Positions 22,723 to 37,480 of a DNA stretch of 64,000 nucleotides are shown here, one piece after another. Source of the DNA: Acanthosepion lycidas. Taxonomy: Eukaryota; Mollusca; Cephalopoda; Sepiida; Sepiidae. The notes beneath the pieces were generated by a model that did not search any database, was not told the origin of the DNA, and saw only the letters and a program-made list of their open reading frames with translations. The stretch's first letter is position 1; the number at the start of each line of letters is the position of its first letter. Location: NCBI GenBank assembly GCA_963932145.1, contig OZ010586.1, forward strand, positions 57,592,650 through 57,656,649. Direction: 5' to 3'. A program made the translations under genes and the position numbers.

Positions 22723-25177
22723 GTTAGTATCTGTAATTGTTTTTAATTTGATAAATCTATTCTGGTATTTAGTAAGTGAATTAATCTATTACTTGCAGTA
22801 GAAATTTCCCTCATTTGCAGTTTTGTCATAGAATTGCAATAATGGAATTTCTTGTATTCTGCAATTAATGGGTTAATATGACAATATTATGACTGACAAT
22901 ATTTTTTGAAATGAAGCATTTTCACTTGTATTTTATTATTAATTTGAATCCATCTTATTGTTTTATTACAACACTGACAAGCACTTGAGAGCAAGCAATA
23001 CAAAATCAGAAATAAGTTCTAGTTGCAAGCTATTTCTGATTGTTCAACCCAGAGTGTTGTGATAAAAAGCAACAATAATAAGGTAGGGTAAAATTAATAA
23101 TAAAATAGTTACAATATTGAACATTTATTGATGAGAGAATTAGAGCTATTTCATATAGCCTATTCTTAAGTGAAACACATGTTTTGATACTTTTTGTAAT
23201 TTTCAGAAGACTTAGCATTTTAAACATTTAAAGTATTAAACATTATTTTTAGCTACTTTTCTTGCCTTGTTTTGGATAACTCTTTAGTCCTTAAGTGGAA
23301 AAAGAACAGTTCTGTTTTTCTTGGTAATGCAAATATAAAATGGTAGCAAACAGCTTTTATTTTATTTTTTATTTTTTTCTTTAGCTGAAAGTTTGATTTG
23401 TATCGGGGAAATAATTTCTTAGTAATTCTCTGCAGCTAAGCATTTTCCAGCTTAAAGAAATACAGTCCTGGTCAGAATTATTGGCACCCATGAAATTTCA
23501 GTACATAATGTAGACTATCTCCTGAAAAAAATCTAGTGAAACAGCTTTGGTCTATTGTCAACTTATTGTTAAAGATAAGGATAAAGAATAACAAATGATA
23601 AAACAAGTTTAAAAATAATAGGAGGAAACTGAATGATTATTGCAACACTAGTATTGATACTCTTTAAAAAAAATGGGTAAAAACCATTTTAACTCCCTTT
23701 TGATAAATGAGAAATTAGAATCCTTCTAGATAAACTGTCAGTGCTCATCTAACATGATTTAGCCATTGAATGATGACTCCACTGTTTTAAAAACCACCTG
23801 ATATTCCTTGTTCCTTTGTCACAATTGTGAAGTCAAAGGAGCTACCTGAGAATAAAGGTGCTATTATTAGTAAGCACAAGACCTCTAAAAGGCATAGGTA
23901 TAAGGCCATCTCATGTTGAAACATTGGTTCCTGTATTATTACTAAAGTTAAGTAATGTTAAGAATGGTCAGTGCCTAAATGATGTCTGCTTAGAAATACC
24001 AGGTGCTGTAAGCTTAGATGTGCATATGGTGTAATGAATAATGGCTTGGAATCAGAGAACCAAATTCCAATTCTTGTTGGATTTGTTATATTCACTTATG
24101 TGCAAATACCCTTGGGAAAGGTAGAAATCCATCTCTTATGCCCCCTGCTATGGGTTAATTAGTAAGACTTGTATTACTAAATCATTTTCTCCAAAAAAAA
24201 TTCTTACAATCTAAACATGTTTTCTGCTTTAAATAGCCTGCAATGGGATAAGCTGTAGAAAAACCAAACAATACACTAATCTATAGTAATACAGAGCATG
24301 GCTTACCTAGTATGAAGTGTGTTTGAATTTCTGAAGCTGTAGCAGTAAATCCAGTTTGAGGGCTACAGGCATGTATGCGCAATGACCTTCATTTTATGAA
24401 ATGGACATCACACCTATGCAAATGTATTAACACCTGCTGTTTACTATATAAGTGGCTACATTGCTTGCTAGTGGGGAGAGGGAATTCTGAAGACAATGCT
24501 GGTGGTGTTGAGAAAGTGGTAAAGACACTTCACAACCTATTTCAGCATTTGAGATGGAGGGCAGTCTTGATCTGAGGCTGATCCCCCTGTTTGACAGTGC
24601 TGGATCGGTAGTCGACTATGCAGACTGTGTAATGGGAAACTAGAACACGTCATTCCCTTGAGACTGATGGGACTGGGGGATGCATTTGTTGTCTACTAAC
24701 AATTAAGAGACGAGGAAAAGGCAGATGCAGACAAAATAAAAACTCATATGTGGCCTTCATGATGGATAAGTTTTCAGCATATGAGCATTTCATAGTGCAC
24801 TGGATGCAACATATTGACTATGTCGACATTTATCTGGCAGAGCTATGGGAGCTCACAGTGTTGTTTGGAGTGGTGAGTGACTGAATGCTCAGGTGCATAT
24901 TTGTGGCTGGACTACTAGCTCTGGTCAAGCAATTCCTTTGCGCATTGTTGAGAATGGACATGCTGTCTATGGACCAGATGTTGGTGCGTGCCTAGACGAT
25001 CCTAAAGGATGACAATCTGGAATTGACAGTGGTAGTGGCAGCAGCAACACAAGTGAAACAAACTAAGAGTCTTGACATCCCCATTGGTCCTCATACCAAA
25101 ATTACATGCTACACCTGTAATGGACTGAACCTCCTAGTATAAGACAGCCTTGGCTGTCAAACGGATACCACATCCAA

Positions 25178-25322
25178 GGAAGGCAGCAGGGTGCATGAGT
25201 AGGGACCGCATTGAGTGATGCATTGTTTTTGATGCCACACTATGGGTCGCCTGGCATGTACCTGTCCGGGAAACAAGACAGGGGAGCAGATAAAAACTTG
25301 GCATTACTGGTAATTGCAGTCC
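25178..25322. repeat. Inverted repeat inside G4, left arm
   Basis: About 140 bp are inverted and highly similar to 27166-27303. The shared block includes GATGCATTGTTTTTGATGCC and the neighbouring GCAGCAGGGTGCATGAGTAG. Confidence 0.85.
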
Positions 25323-27165
25323 AAACTGATGAGAAGCCGTGCAAGGTGCTTCTTGACTCCAGTTGCTCCTAATCATTAGACAGCAAAGACGTGTGCCAAT
25401 CATGGACAAGAAGGTTTGTGCATGTGATGAACATTAATAGATTAATGCCCATGGAAATGGGGTTGCCAGCATGAACCTGAATGTTAGCAATCCTGTCAAG
25501 GTCGACGTCCTGTGGACTTGCAACCTGCTGATTGAGATGAACACAATAAGAGATGGGAGGGGTACAAATCACTCCATCAGGTACAGTAGTTATGTTGCAG
25601 TTATGTGTGGTTGTAACCATTGATAAACATGACTTCAGCACCGAATTTGACCAGGTGATGAAGATTTGAACTGCAGCGTGGAAGTGGATGGAAAGTCGAG
25701 CCTTAACAGTTCTGTGTAACACAATGGCAGAATATCCCGTGTCCATCTTGGTGTGAGGTGCAAGTCTGGTTGGATAACGGCTGGCTGACATCATATCCGA
25801 AGAAGGATTTTGGGAATAGCTAAAGGCTTAGTTCCACTGATGGCTGTGATCCAAGAGAACAAAGGAAAGGTCACTCTGTTATGGACTACTGGGAGCTGAA
25901 TAAATACATTAACACATTCACAATGAATGCTGATGTTTGTTTGCACAAATTAAGAGAATGGTAGCAGTGGGCAAATAATGTATCTCTTCCGGATTTAAGA
26001 AAGGCTTATCTGCAAGTGCATGTCCATAAGTCATTGTGACTGTTCCAGACTGTACTTCTGAGAGGGCATAAGTATTGCCTTACACAATCTGAATGTAGTG
26101 CCTCTTATAATGTGGTCAATAATCGATGTGGTATTGGCTCCGGTTAAGTTGATTAATCATGCCATGTTGACATACATCAATGAAAACATAGTTTTGATGA
26201 AACAAGTCTAGAAACACTTTACCAATTTTGGACTCTCATGCAAGCACTCTGAGAGGCTGAAGGATGGGGCCATTGTATGTCTGTATGGGAGAATGGTGTA
26301 CTTCAGTGGAGACAAGGGAGTGAGATCCCACCAGTTCCGGCCACCATTACTTGTTGAAGCACATTTTTGTATGCAGGAAGCTCACTCATCACTTTTCAGT
26401 ATGTGGCTGGCTCAGACCAGTGACTGCGTTTCTGAAGAGCCGTGGGCAAATGTGACTACCAGAGGTTGGGATGACAAGACCTGCAATGCCCTACTAAAAA
26501 CCAAAATGGTTACCAGATTACATCAGGAGGACCCTGCGATAAGGAATTGTTGCTTGCATGGTCAGAAAATAAAGGTGTGGGTTGATACAAGTTCCCTGGC
26601 TACTGGAGTAGCATTGGAAGTTGATGGGAGCATTGTTGGAGATGTGTATTGGCTATGTCTGAATGGAAACTCGCAGCATATAAATCTTACTGAGCTGGAT
26701 ATGGTGTTGGGAGGCATTAATCTAGCACTCCAATGGAAAGCAACGGTGCTGCACCTGCTGATTCAGCATGTGTGCACCGGTGGATCTTTGACACTCTGAC
26801 TGAGATGGTAAAAGTGCACACCAAAGTGGCTACAGAGATGCTAATAAGATGTTGACTCAGCACTCTGGCGGGGGCTTTCCATAGAATACAGCCTAATCAT
26901 GATGTGGTCTTGGTCAAGTGTAGTGCAAACCTGGCTGATAGTCTCACAAGGGTGAGATGGCTTGATGCAATAACAAGTATCCATCAGTGGACATCCTGGC
27001 AAAGCACACCCTGTATTTGGTGAGGCGGGTCAATCCTGCAATATCTGAGGCTGCAGTTAAGGAAGTGGAAGACAATGTGTCAGTCCATAGACCCAGCCCG
27101 GTAGAGTGAAAGACTGGGCAATTAGATGTAACAGACACTTGGTGCCGAGTAGGAATGTATGTACT

Positions 27166-27303
27166 GCAATTACCAGTAGTGTCAAGTTTTTATCTGCTCC
27201 CCTGCCTTGTTTCCTGGTACATGCCAGGTGACCCATAGTGTGGCATCAAAAACAATGCATCACTCAATGCAGTCCCTACTCATGCACCCTGCTGCCCACC
27301 TTG
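27166..27303. repeat. Inverted repeat inside G4, right arm
   Basis: Partner of 25178-25322, about 2 kb away. The similarity between the arms is much higher than that between the two LTRs. Confidence 0.85.
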
Positions 27304-28449
27304 TCAGCAGATACTACCTGATGCTGATTGATTGTGGCCCTACTTGGTTCTCCATCTGGCGTCATCTGTTTCATCAGGACTCTGCCAGTGTCATCCAGTA
27401 GCTGGAATCAATATTCTTCAGATGAAGACCACCAACTGAGCTCCTCACCAACAATGATGCAGCATTCTGTAGTAGTGCATTCAGAAAATTTACAGAAGGC
27501 TGCGGTGTCTGCTTGCACTTTTGATGTGCACACTTTCCAGCTGGGAATGGCGTAGTGGAAAGGTGCCATCACACTATCAAGCGCATTGCTGCCAGAAAGC
27601 AGTGTTCTTTGGAGAAAGTGGTGTAGCTCTACAATATAATACCGAAGAACGAGACATCAGCCCTGGCAAATGGAATCTACAGATACAATGTGTGGATAAA
27701 AGGGATAGACATTGCATCTTCACCAGCATGTGAGGAGAATGCAGCCTACAAAATTTGAGATGTATTGTGGGTGAAGGCTCTACACACCATCTGTATGTTC
27801 GAATTTGGAAAGAGGATGGTGACTGGACATCACAGTTGATGCACAGTTCTGATCAACAGGATGCTGGACTTTTGCCTCATCAAGGGGGTGGACCATGACG
27901 GTGAGTCCTCAGAACACAAGAGTGTGATAGAATTTGAAGACAGTCATCAGAACCAGGAATTGTAGTAGAATGCAAGAATTCCACACAAACTCTTAGTGAC
28001 ATGACAGTTAATGATAACACCCCAGATCTGAATGAACAGATTTCACCTGTCTGATTCACCTCATCCAATGGTCCTCCTGCATTAGATACACAAACTTCTT
28101 TGGTTCCACTTTGGAGAAACACAAGACAGAAGTAACCACTTCTAGCTGTCACCTGTGTGATCAGGGGTGAGTGTAGTAAGACAGAGCATGGTTAGTACGA
28201 AGCATGTTTGAATTTCCACAGCTGTAGCAGGAAATCTGGTTTGAGGCCGATGGGTGTGCATGCACAATGACTGTCATTTTATGAAATGGATGTTGCAACT
28301 ATGCAAATATTTTAACACCTTGTCGCTTACTATATAAATGGCTATATTATTTGCTAGCAGGGAGAGGGAACTGGGAAGACGACACTAGTGGTTTGTAGTA
28401 CAGTTGAGAAGTGGTAAAAAAGACATAGGCAGGTGACTCTTTACAGAAT

Positions 28450-30060
28450 CATCTACAAGGATCTTGGTGTCCCTATTTCAACAGTTTGAAATGATATTGA
28501 GAAGTTGGCTAAGTATGGAACCATTAGCATATCAACAGTTGACCTAGAGAAGTGAAAGCTATGTTGTTTGTCTGAAAGAAGACCCCGTGAGGTGAGATGT
28601 TTAACCAACTCGGAATTGATTAGATCCTCTAGGTTGATAGCTAGAAGGAGAAGATGGTTCATCTGAGTTCTTAAAACAGGAATTATAGAAGAGGATTTTT
28701 AACAAGCAGGAAATCAAGAAACAGCAAGTCATTTATTGTAAAGTTTAGAGAGAACAGAAGCCATTTTGGGAGCACATTTCTTTAGGATTATTGCAGGGAT
28801 ACTATGAAGTTGGCATGCTTTGTGAGGAACCAGTTTAGTGATAATAGCAGAAACCATGGATGGAGTTAGATATATATCATGTAATAGAGACTCAGTTCTA
28901 ATTGGAAAGTCAGGCAAAGATGCTCAAGGTTAGTCAAGAGTAAAATCGAAAGGAAATTTATGATTAAAGCTTTCTGCTTTATCAGCAGCAGAGGTTAACA
29001 CCTTAAATTGAGTGAAGAGAGGATGGATAGAGTACTTACTCTTATTTAACACACTATTACAGAGCCACTAGTATTCACAAGAACCAAACTTGTTAGATGC
29101 CTCATTCTCTCAGCGAACAAAGACACATTTATAATTATTATGATTGGACACAAAGAGGCATCTATTGTGATCAGAAGTATTATGCTGGTAGAGCCAGAAA
29201 AAATGATATACTGAACAAGCAGGTGTGAACAAAAGAGAAGATTATGGTTTCACTTGATATTTCCAACAGGGCAAAAAAAAAAAAAGCACCAATGCTGGCT
29301 TTAACCCAAGAAGAAACATCAGTGGTACAATTCTCAGTCCAAAGGGTGTCTTGAAGAAAGTCACAAAATGAATCCTAATCAGTATGCTGGTAACAGAAAG
29401 AAGTCTCGTGAATAGTAGGTTCCTGTCTAATAGGTGAGTCAAAAGAAATATCAACAGCTATAACAGCATGATCTGAATTGTCAAGTGGATGGTGTTGTGA
29501 TGCTCAACAAGATCTAGGAGAGGTGGTAAGGAACAAATCAAGTAATGAAGCTTTTTGATCAGAATTATCAGGGAAATAAGTAGACTGAGAGAATGAGCAG
29601 TGGAACAATTGAAAGTCTGAATACTAGCAACATCAGTAACATTTGAATGATTAAGCTACTTGATAGGATGAGCATTAAAATCAACAAACATAAAATGTTT
29701 GCAGATGAATGTAAAGAGTTATTTCTATACTGTCAGATATTTTGTCTGTTTTATGGTCCTGAGAAGCTGAGTGATAAAGGAAAAAGAGATTACAGTGCAA
29801 TAAAGAAATTGCAAAGCACATGAAAGTATCATCCAAGGACTCAAGAGACATGTCCCTTGCTATTGAAAGATTTTTCCAGATGTAAACACCAAGGCCATGT
29901 ATATGGATCCTGGAATCTTTTTAACAAAGAAGATAGCCTGGAATATAGAATTTATTCTAATGCTAAGATATCTGGAGAACATTTGAAGAGAAAAGTTTGT
30001 ACATTACAGAAATTGGTACGAATACCATGAATAGTGGAGAAGGAAAAGTTAAGGGTGTAG
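28450..30060 (-). mobile_element. Jockey/CR1-like LINE fragment
   Basis: The minus strand carries pieces of a non-LTR retrotransposon polyprotein. At 29950-29750 it reads HGLGVYIWKNLSIARDMS and then HSASQDHKTDKI, an AP endonuclease region. At 28917-28730 it reads SAIITKLVPHKACQ and IPAIILKKCAP, the RT segment usually written KACGPDGIP, here with changes. At 28662-28500 it reads NSELVKHLTSRGLLSDKQ and HFSRSTVDML, RT domains 2-3. The catalytic FADD box and 3' end are absent, and stops and frameshifts occur throughout. It lies within the interrupted Tc1 element, next to the gypsy LTR. Confidence 0.8.
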
Positions 30061-30983
<923 letters not shown>

Positions 30984-31744
30984 TGAGAATTACCAAGGGA
31001 TTTTAGAGCAAAATGTGCTACCCATTGTAAGAAAATTAGGATTGAATTGAAAATAATCGGTTCTCTAACAAGATAATGACCCAAGGCACACATCCGAAGG
31101 CACAGAAGAATGGTTGAAAATGAAGAAATGAACTGTTTTAAACCAGCTAGCAATCTATGGGGTGAACTGAAATTTGCTGTTGGAGAAAGGAATTCTGCAA
31201 GTGTTCAAGAGCTTGAGTAAATAGCAAAGAAAGAGTGAAAGAAAATGTTAGCTTAGAAGTGCAAAGAAGTTTATAGATAGCTACCAGAAATGTTTGAAAG
31301 CAATGTTTGTAGAAACAAATGTTATGGAAGGGTGTCCATATCATTTTTTTTTTTTTTTTTCTTTGAAATTACAAAATATAAGTTGAAAAAAAATTTCTTT
31401 GTTAAATCATTTTGGACAACCAATTAAAGAATTATGATAAATTCTTTTCCATTTATTTCTGAAGATATAGCAAAAAAGAAAGGATGCCAATAATGGTGAC
31501 CAGGACTGTATATAAATTTTTATGAATAATGTTTTGGAATCCAATTAAAAAACTGCATTTTTGTTAAAAAATCATTTTTCATTACAGAAAAATAAATTTC
31601 CATATTTAAAATGATTAATATACAACCATTCTTGTAAATGTTTTCCATTCTTATAAACATTTCGATCTTTAAAAAAGTATTTGGTGTCTAAAAAATATTT
31701 GGCTTATTAAATAAAAGACAATTTTACTTTTTGGCTTTAACTTT

Positions 31745-34700
31745 TGTTGTAGAAAAGAAAAGACTGTCAACTTAGAGTAGCAACTGCAATAGATGTCTTC
31801 TGTTTCTCGACTGCAACACTTGTAGCTAAATTGCAGTTCAAACGATAGTCCGTCGTAACAGTCCAACAAGCAAAGTAGAAACAACAAAATGGGGTCACAC
31901 GTCCAACCTTCACTTCTCACGACCAAAAATGCGTGTTCAGCTCCCCAGCTCAGAAAATCTTCTGCCTTTATAAGCGAAAAACAACGGCTTTGGTTCATCG
32001 GGAGATTTTTCTGATTGGTCACGCCATTCAGGGGAGGGGAGAACATTAGCATAGATTCTAGTCATTGAAGTAGATTTTTGCTAACTACTTTTTGTAATTT
32101 TTCTTTGGCAGATCGCACACAGAACACTAACTTTTTTTCAGGGTAAATGATTATCTCTTTCACTACACTCCCCCCCCCCGGTCACATAAGTGACACTCGG
32201 CGGTCCTCTTTATTCTTGAACTTCTCCGGAGCAGGGCGACTGTTGGAGGGGATTGTGTGGTATGTTCTGAAGACTCATCTTCTGATCTGACAACCTCAGG
32301 CATAGTCTTCACCATCTGATGAATGTTCTGAAGACTCGTCTTCTGAGGATTCTTCCGATCTGACAATCTCACGCACAGTCTTCGCCATTTGAAGAGGCAC
32401 TAGCCCTACCTCAGATGGTTATTATTTGTTCACTTTCTGAGCACTCACTGCTAGTGTCACTTGTTGAAGTATCTGAGCCTACATAGCGGCACAAGTCCTT
32501 TACGTGTCTTGGTATTCCATCAACCAGCACAGAGCACGAGTTATTTATTCCAGTGACATGCCCCACCTGGTACCGAGTTGTACACCGGCTATGTGGAGCC
32601 TTCACCCACACGTGACCGCCCGGGTCATATGGCGCTCGTTCTTTATCCGTTCAGTTGAACACGTTGCATCAATGCTTCTTAACCAAACTTTGTACCGGTA
32701 AATCACGTTGGCTGGCGCAGTTGAGGGTGATACATTATTGTCTTTAAGGGTAACGTTGTGCCAATACACCACCTCCATTATGGAACACTGTTTCCTGGCA
32801 GCGATTCTCTTGCTGCTCCGATGGTATCGCTTGATTATGCCATTTTCTGATGGGACATATGCGCAGTGAAATCTGAGGTGTACTCCCCACGAATCCCAAA
32901 AATCTTTAAAAAGTCCACTGCGGAATGCAGTATCGTTGTCAGTGAGGAGTTCTGTCAGAGGTCCACGTTCAAAGAACAACGCGTGCAAGTGGTCAATCAA
33001 GCTTGTGGAATCCTGTCAATGCAGATGTCACCAAATAGTGAACCGGGTTGGGCCACAGTCAATCACGGTTAGATAGTGAGTTCCATTATGATGGTAGATG
33101 TCCATTCCAACACAGTGCCACACTTTGCTCACACTCGGTTGTCCTTTTGGCCATTGCACAGGTGTTGGGTCGATGGACTGACACTTCTTGCATTCTCTGA
33201 CCACTGCCCCGACAACAGATTTGGATACAGAGGGATCAATCTGCCTCACGAAATATAGGGTCTGTTTTACACCGGGATGTCTGCTTTGGCAATGCACAGA
33301 TTTTAGTAAATCTGAGTTACGGTCACTTGCTGATGTTGCACAGACATGTCCTACCGGCTCTACCTCTTTCTTAACAGTGTCAAGCCATCTCTGGGGTACC
33401 CTTGTTAAAGTATCTGCCTTGTTCCGATTTGATCTGACCAGCTCGCTTCCACGTTTCCAGTAAAGCACGTGCTCCCCACAGACCTGCAAGCCGAGCACAT
33501 GAGCACCGTCCTCCAGTCGTTCTGGGTTCTTGCACTCAGGCCCAAAGTCCACAAGATGCTTTCTCACCTGTGCAATGGGCACTAAGGTTTCGTTGATGTA
33601 GATGTCGTCAATGTAAGCTGACATCGCTTGACGAATTGTCTCATCCTTGGACAGCACAGCATCCACGATGGCTTTCATGATGGCCGGCGCCACATTGAGC
33701 CTGAATCCTATTCGTGTTAAGCAGTATCTCCTCCCATTAATGATCACTGTCTGAAATGGCCACAGTGACCGGTGCATGCATACCTTCAAGTAGGTCTTTT
33801 GAAGGTCAATCACAGACATTGGACCCCTTTCTTCTCCATTCTCTCAATTTTTGTGCACGCACATCAGCATGAGCCGTGTATGTGTCTACATGTTCGTTCA
33901 GTTCTCTATAATCTAGTACAGGGTGCACCTTTCCCTTGTTTTTCTGTACCACAGCCATCAATGGAGGACCAAGCTCTTTCTCAGGATACGGAGTCAGCCA
34001 TCCATTGTCCAGCCACACCTGCAATTCGCGCTGGTATTCTTCCTTGATGCAGTCAGGCACCGAATACTCTGACACTCGGTTCTGGAGCTTTTCTGGTGGG
34101 TTATTTTCTGACCATTTCCACAGTGCTGTCCATGTCTTTGTCTTTTGGTCTATCTCTGTGCTAAAGTCGGGCTCGTTGATCCTCAAAACAGCACAGATGG
34201 GCAGATCAGAAAACTTGACTTCGCTTGCCTCTGTGATGTGTATGCCACCCAGCTCCGTAATAATGTCCATCTCAAGGAGCAGATCAAAACCTGGTTCACC
34301 GTTGTTGATAGTGAGTTTGATGTTTCCAACTCCCCGGCTTCTGAGAGCCTTTGCATCAGCCGTTAGTATGTCCATGTTTTGTCTGCTCCACTGTTGACAA
34401 ATCGAACCATTCGTGAGTGACCGAGAGCAGCCCGAATCTACTAAAGTGTTATTCCATTGATGCGCACCTTAATCACAGGGAGCGCCTCTTTCATGCTCGG
34501 TGCGGGGAAGAGACCAGCACTGATGTTGCATCCCTCATTCCATTTTCCCGGACACTTAGAGGCAATGTGACCTACTTTATGACATTGGAAACATCGTTGA
34601 TTGAGATGTGCCTTCTGTGCTGACACACTGCGCATTTCTTCGCGTTGATAGCGGCAGTCTTTGGCAAAATGATTCGGCCCAGAGCACTGATGGCAGGTGA

Positions 34701-35614
34701 CATCACCATGGCAACGGATGGCTGGGGTTGGATCCTCTTTGACTTTAATTCATTGAACGACTGTTGCCACTGGTTCATCAGCCTCTTTTTTGTCGATCAT
34801 GATAGCACGGGCTCTGGTCATCAATTGATTGAACATCATGTCTTCCATTCTGGATGATGCACGGAGCATCTGCTTAACATGACTAGGCAATCCAGACACG
34901 AAGGCACAGGTCATCCATTCTTCAGGAAGTGGTGCAATTGGTATGGCAAGCTTCTTTAATTCTGCCAAATATATGTCTACTGTCTCGCCAGGTCGTAGAT
35001 GCTGTGCCTAGAATTGGTCATAGGCCACGAACCGGTCAGTTCCAAACGCGGTTAGTAGAGAGTGTTTTATTTCCTCAATGTCACTTTTCTGTTCTTTGCT
35101 CAGCTGCCTATACACAGCAAGAGCACCGCCTTTCAAGTGCAGTGGAAGAATCCGTTCAATCTTCGTGATCTCGCATAATTCGCAAACCGGCTCCACATTT
35201 TCGATCCATTCAATCACAGACTGTCCACTCGTATCACCACTGAATTCAGAGATCAGTTTTATGTCAAACAGTCTTTCTGCCATCTTGCTAGAGACAAAGT
35301 AAATGTCGAAATAGCTTGTAGAAAAGACTGTTAACTTATAGTAGCAACTCCTTATGTTTCTCGACCGCAACACTTGTAGCCAAATTGCAGTTCAAACGAT
35401 AGTCCGTCGTAACAGTCCAACAAGCAAAGTAGAAACAACAAAATGGGGTCACACGTTCAATCTTCACTTCTCATGAGCAAAAATGTGTGTTCAGCTCACA
35501 AGCTCAGAAAATCTTCTGCCTTTATAAGCGAAAAACAATGGCTTTGATTCATCAAGAGATCGCACACAGAACACAAACTTTTTTTCGGGGTAAATGATTA
35601 TCTCTTTCACTACA
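31745..35614 (-). mobile_element. Ty3/gypsy LTR retrotransposon fossil with both LTRs (G5)
   Basis: Direct terminal repeats lie at 31745-32167 and about 35314-35614. They share TGTAGAAAAG...CTTTCACTACA and differ at well under a tenth of positions by eye, so this is one of the younger insertions. ACTTT at 31740-31744 and 35615-35619 looks like the target duplication. Minus-strand parts are gag (start about 35282, MAERLFDIKL), a CCHC zinc knuckle (CFQCHKVGHIASKC, about 34570), RT (VIDLQKTYLKV, AYIDDIYI, about 33815-33600), an integrase zinc region and core (VGMDIYHHNG, TVIDCGPTRF, LTDNDTAF, about 33150-32930) and integrase end (to about 32165). It is nearly full length but broken at several points. 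Confidence 0.9.
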
Positions 35615-35619
35615 ACTTT

Positions 35620-36484
35620 ATTAAAGAAATTTAATAATTTCATATTTTAAAGTAAATTTACTATCCATACTCTTAGAACTTTTGTTCTTTCTAAGCAAAG
35701 AACTGCTTTGGGTGCTGTTTAAATTCTTCTAGGGAAGAGAAATTCTTTTTCATTTAAAAGAATTCTCTAAAAAGTGAAATAATTGGCAATCCAACAATAT
35801 AATTTCATATTAGCAAATCATACAAAAATATGATCCCATTGTAGTTTAAATTTAGTAACAGTCTTCTCTTGCACTCTCTGCTTAACTCTCAGCAATTGAG
35901 AATCTGGCAAAAATCCTGAGTGCCAAATGTCCTCCACGCAACAGTATTCATGTAATTTTTTACATAAAATGTGGCACAAGGCCTAAAAATAGGGAAAGCT
36001 GGTTATCACTGTTCTTAAATTTAACTTAACTAGTCACATTCATTGACCATACTTATAATAATTCTTTCACCATAGTACCACATTTATATAAAATACATAT
36101 TCCACAATCACCAAAACAATACATTCTCTCTATGAATACCCAAACTAATACCCCAATTTTTGAAGATATGTTGAGAGAGGGTTGAAAAACATGATTTTTA
36201 TTTACATTATAAAATAACCCCATGAATTGCATGAAAATATAATTAAACCAAAATGTTTGTATGGGACCTTCCATATGTCTAAACATGGCAGAAAAGCAAG
36301 TAAACTGGGTGAAAAATACCATGGGAACATTTACAAAAAAAACAAAAAAAACATTCTTTTTCCAAAGGATGTCTGGGTTCACTCAGCACACATCCTCCCC
36401 AGTATATTCTTTTTGTGTTCATTTGTCCTTTTTTTTGTGGGAGCTCCTAGGTTGTTTGACTGATGTGGACAACAGTATTTCCAT
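35620..36484. other. AT-rich intron sequence, nothing recognised
   Basis: No element ends, coding motifs or RNA genes were identified. Confidence 0.4.
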
Positions 36485-37480
36485 ATAGGAAATCCTTTCC
36501 TTTGACAATTTGTTGGATTTTCACTCCCAACTCTGCCAACATCTTCATGACATAATCCTTGGATTTAATTGTCTTGTTTAATTTTTTTGTCAATAACAAA
36601 GACCAGTAATTCTTTTCTGCACAGCTTCCAAATCTGGAGAGTTTATGATGAATCCATTTGGTGTAACTAGATGAGCATGTTGCCTAGCCTGCTTGACAAA
36701 TTCCTCAATGTCTACAATGCATTGAGGTGGTGACTTCTGTGTGAAGAGCAAGGCAGTAGATGAATTTTTCTTATCCTTCCCTTTTTCCATGTCTTTGCCA
36801 GTTTGTGGATTATAGTTGGATCCTTTTTTTCACTGTTTCAGTGACACTTTTTCAGGGGTTGTGAATAAAGCTTTGACAGCCCTACTAATGTCCTCCTCAT
36901 CCATTATGGATAAAGTAGGAATGTAACCTTCTTGGTTGGTCTGTCTGATGTCCAATCCTGTGGCTGATTGATGAGTTGATTGCTTCAATCCAAGTCTTGC
37001 TTTATCCCACATTGTGTTTCGTTTTGATCATAAAGCTGGCAAAGAGCAAATTGTCAACGGGAATTGTGGTATTGGGTTGGTCCAGGCAGAGTGAAGTCAT
37101 AAGTAAAAAAAAAAAAAAAAAAAAAAGTTTGTGTAAAAGAAAATGTCTTTATATCTACAAACTTTGTTGGCCACTTCAATCTTCTGTTTATATGGCCCTT
37201 CACCCAAAACTGGCATGGGGTATGATGCAGCCTGGGGTTCTGGTGATTCCCCTAATTGCCAACAAGAGCACATTGTTGTCTGGCTCCAAGAAATTAATTA
37301 CATGCCCAATTTTGGAGAGCTCACCTCTTCCATGCGTAATGGTCACAGGATATCAATGCTTCCCAATGGGTATGTGCAATTCCTCTGCCTGCCTTGATAT
37401 TTCATCTGTGCCTGCCACCTTGGCTACCCTTCGACCAATCTGGCTTTTGACTGCTTGGCATGGCCTGACTTATGGTCATT
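36485..37480 (-). other. Unrecognised decayed coding block
   Basis: Several minus-strand fragments look protein-like but match no family I can name. At 37012-36830 there is an acidic stretch with LSIMDEEDISRAVKALF. At 36790-36590 there is VDIEEFVKQARQHAHL followed by NSPDLEAVQKRI. At about 37400-37210 there is IPIGKHWYPVTITHGRGELS. Composition is less AT-rich than the flanks, and the fragments lie in a consistent order on one strand, which suggests one dead gene of a mobile element or retrocopy. It is treated as a fossil. Confidence 0.35.

Larger units (their letters stand above)
24282..28424 (+). mobile_element. Ty3/gypsy LTR retrotransposon fossil with both LTRs (G4)
   Basis: Direct terminal repeats lie at about 24282-24531 and 28172-28424. 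Both contain ACAGAGCATGG, TTTGAATTTC, CATTTTATGAAATGGA and a TATA-like ACTATATAA. By eye they differ at roughly a fifth of positions, so the insertion is old. Parts read on the plus strand are gag (about 24640-25130), RT (DLRKAYLQVHVH near 25990), RNase H (about 26480-26960, including KIKVWVDTSSLATGVALEVD) and integrase (DCGPTWFSIWR near 27334). It is broken at many points. It sits inside the Tc1 element and belongs to the same lineage as the 31.7-35.6 kb copy. Confidence 0.85.
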
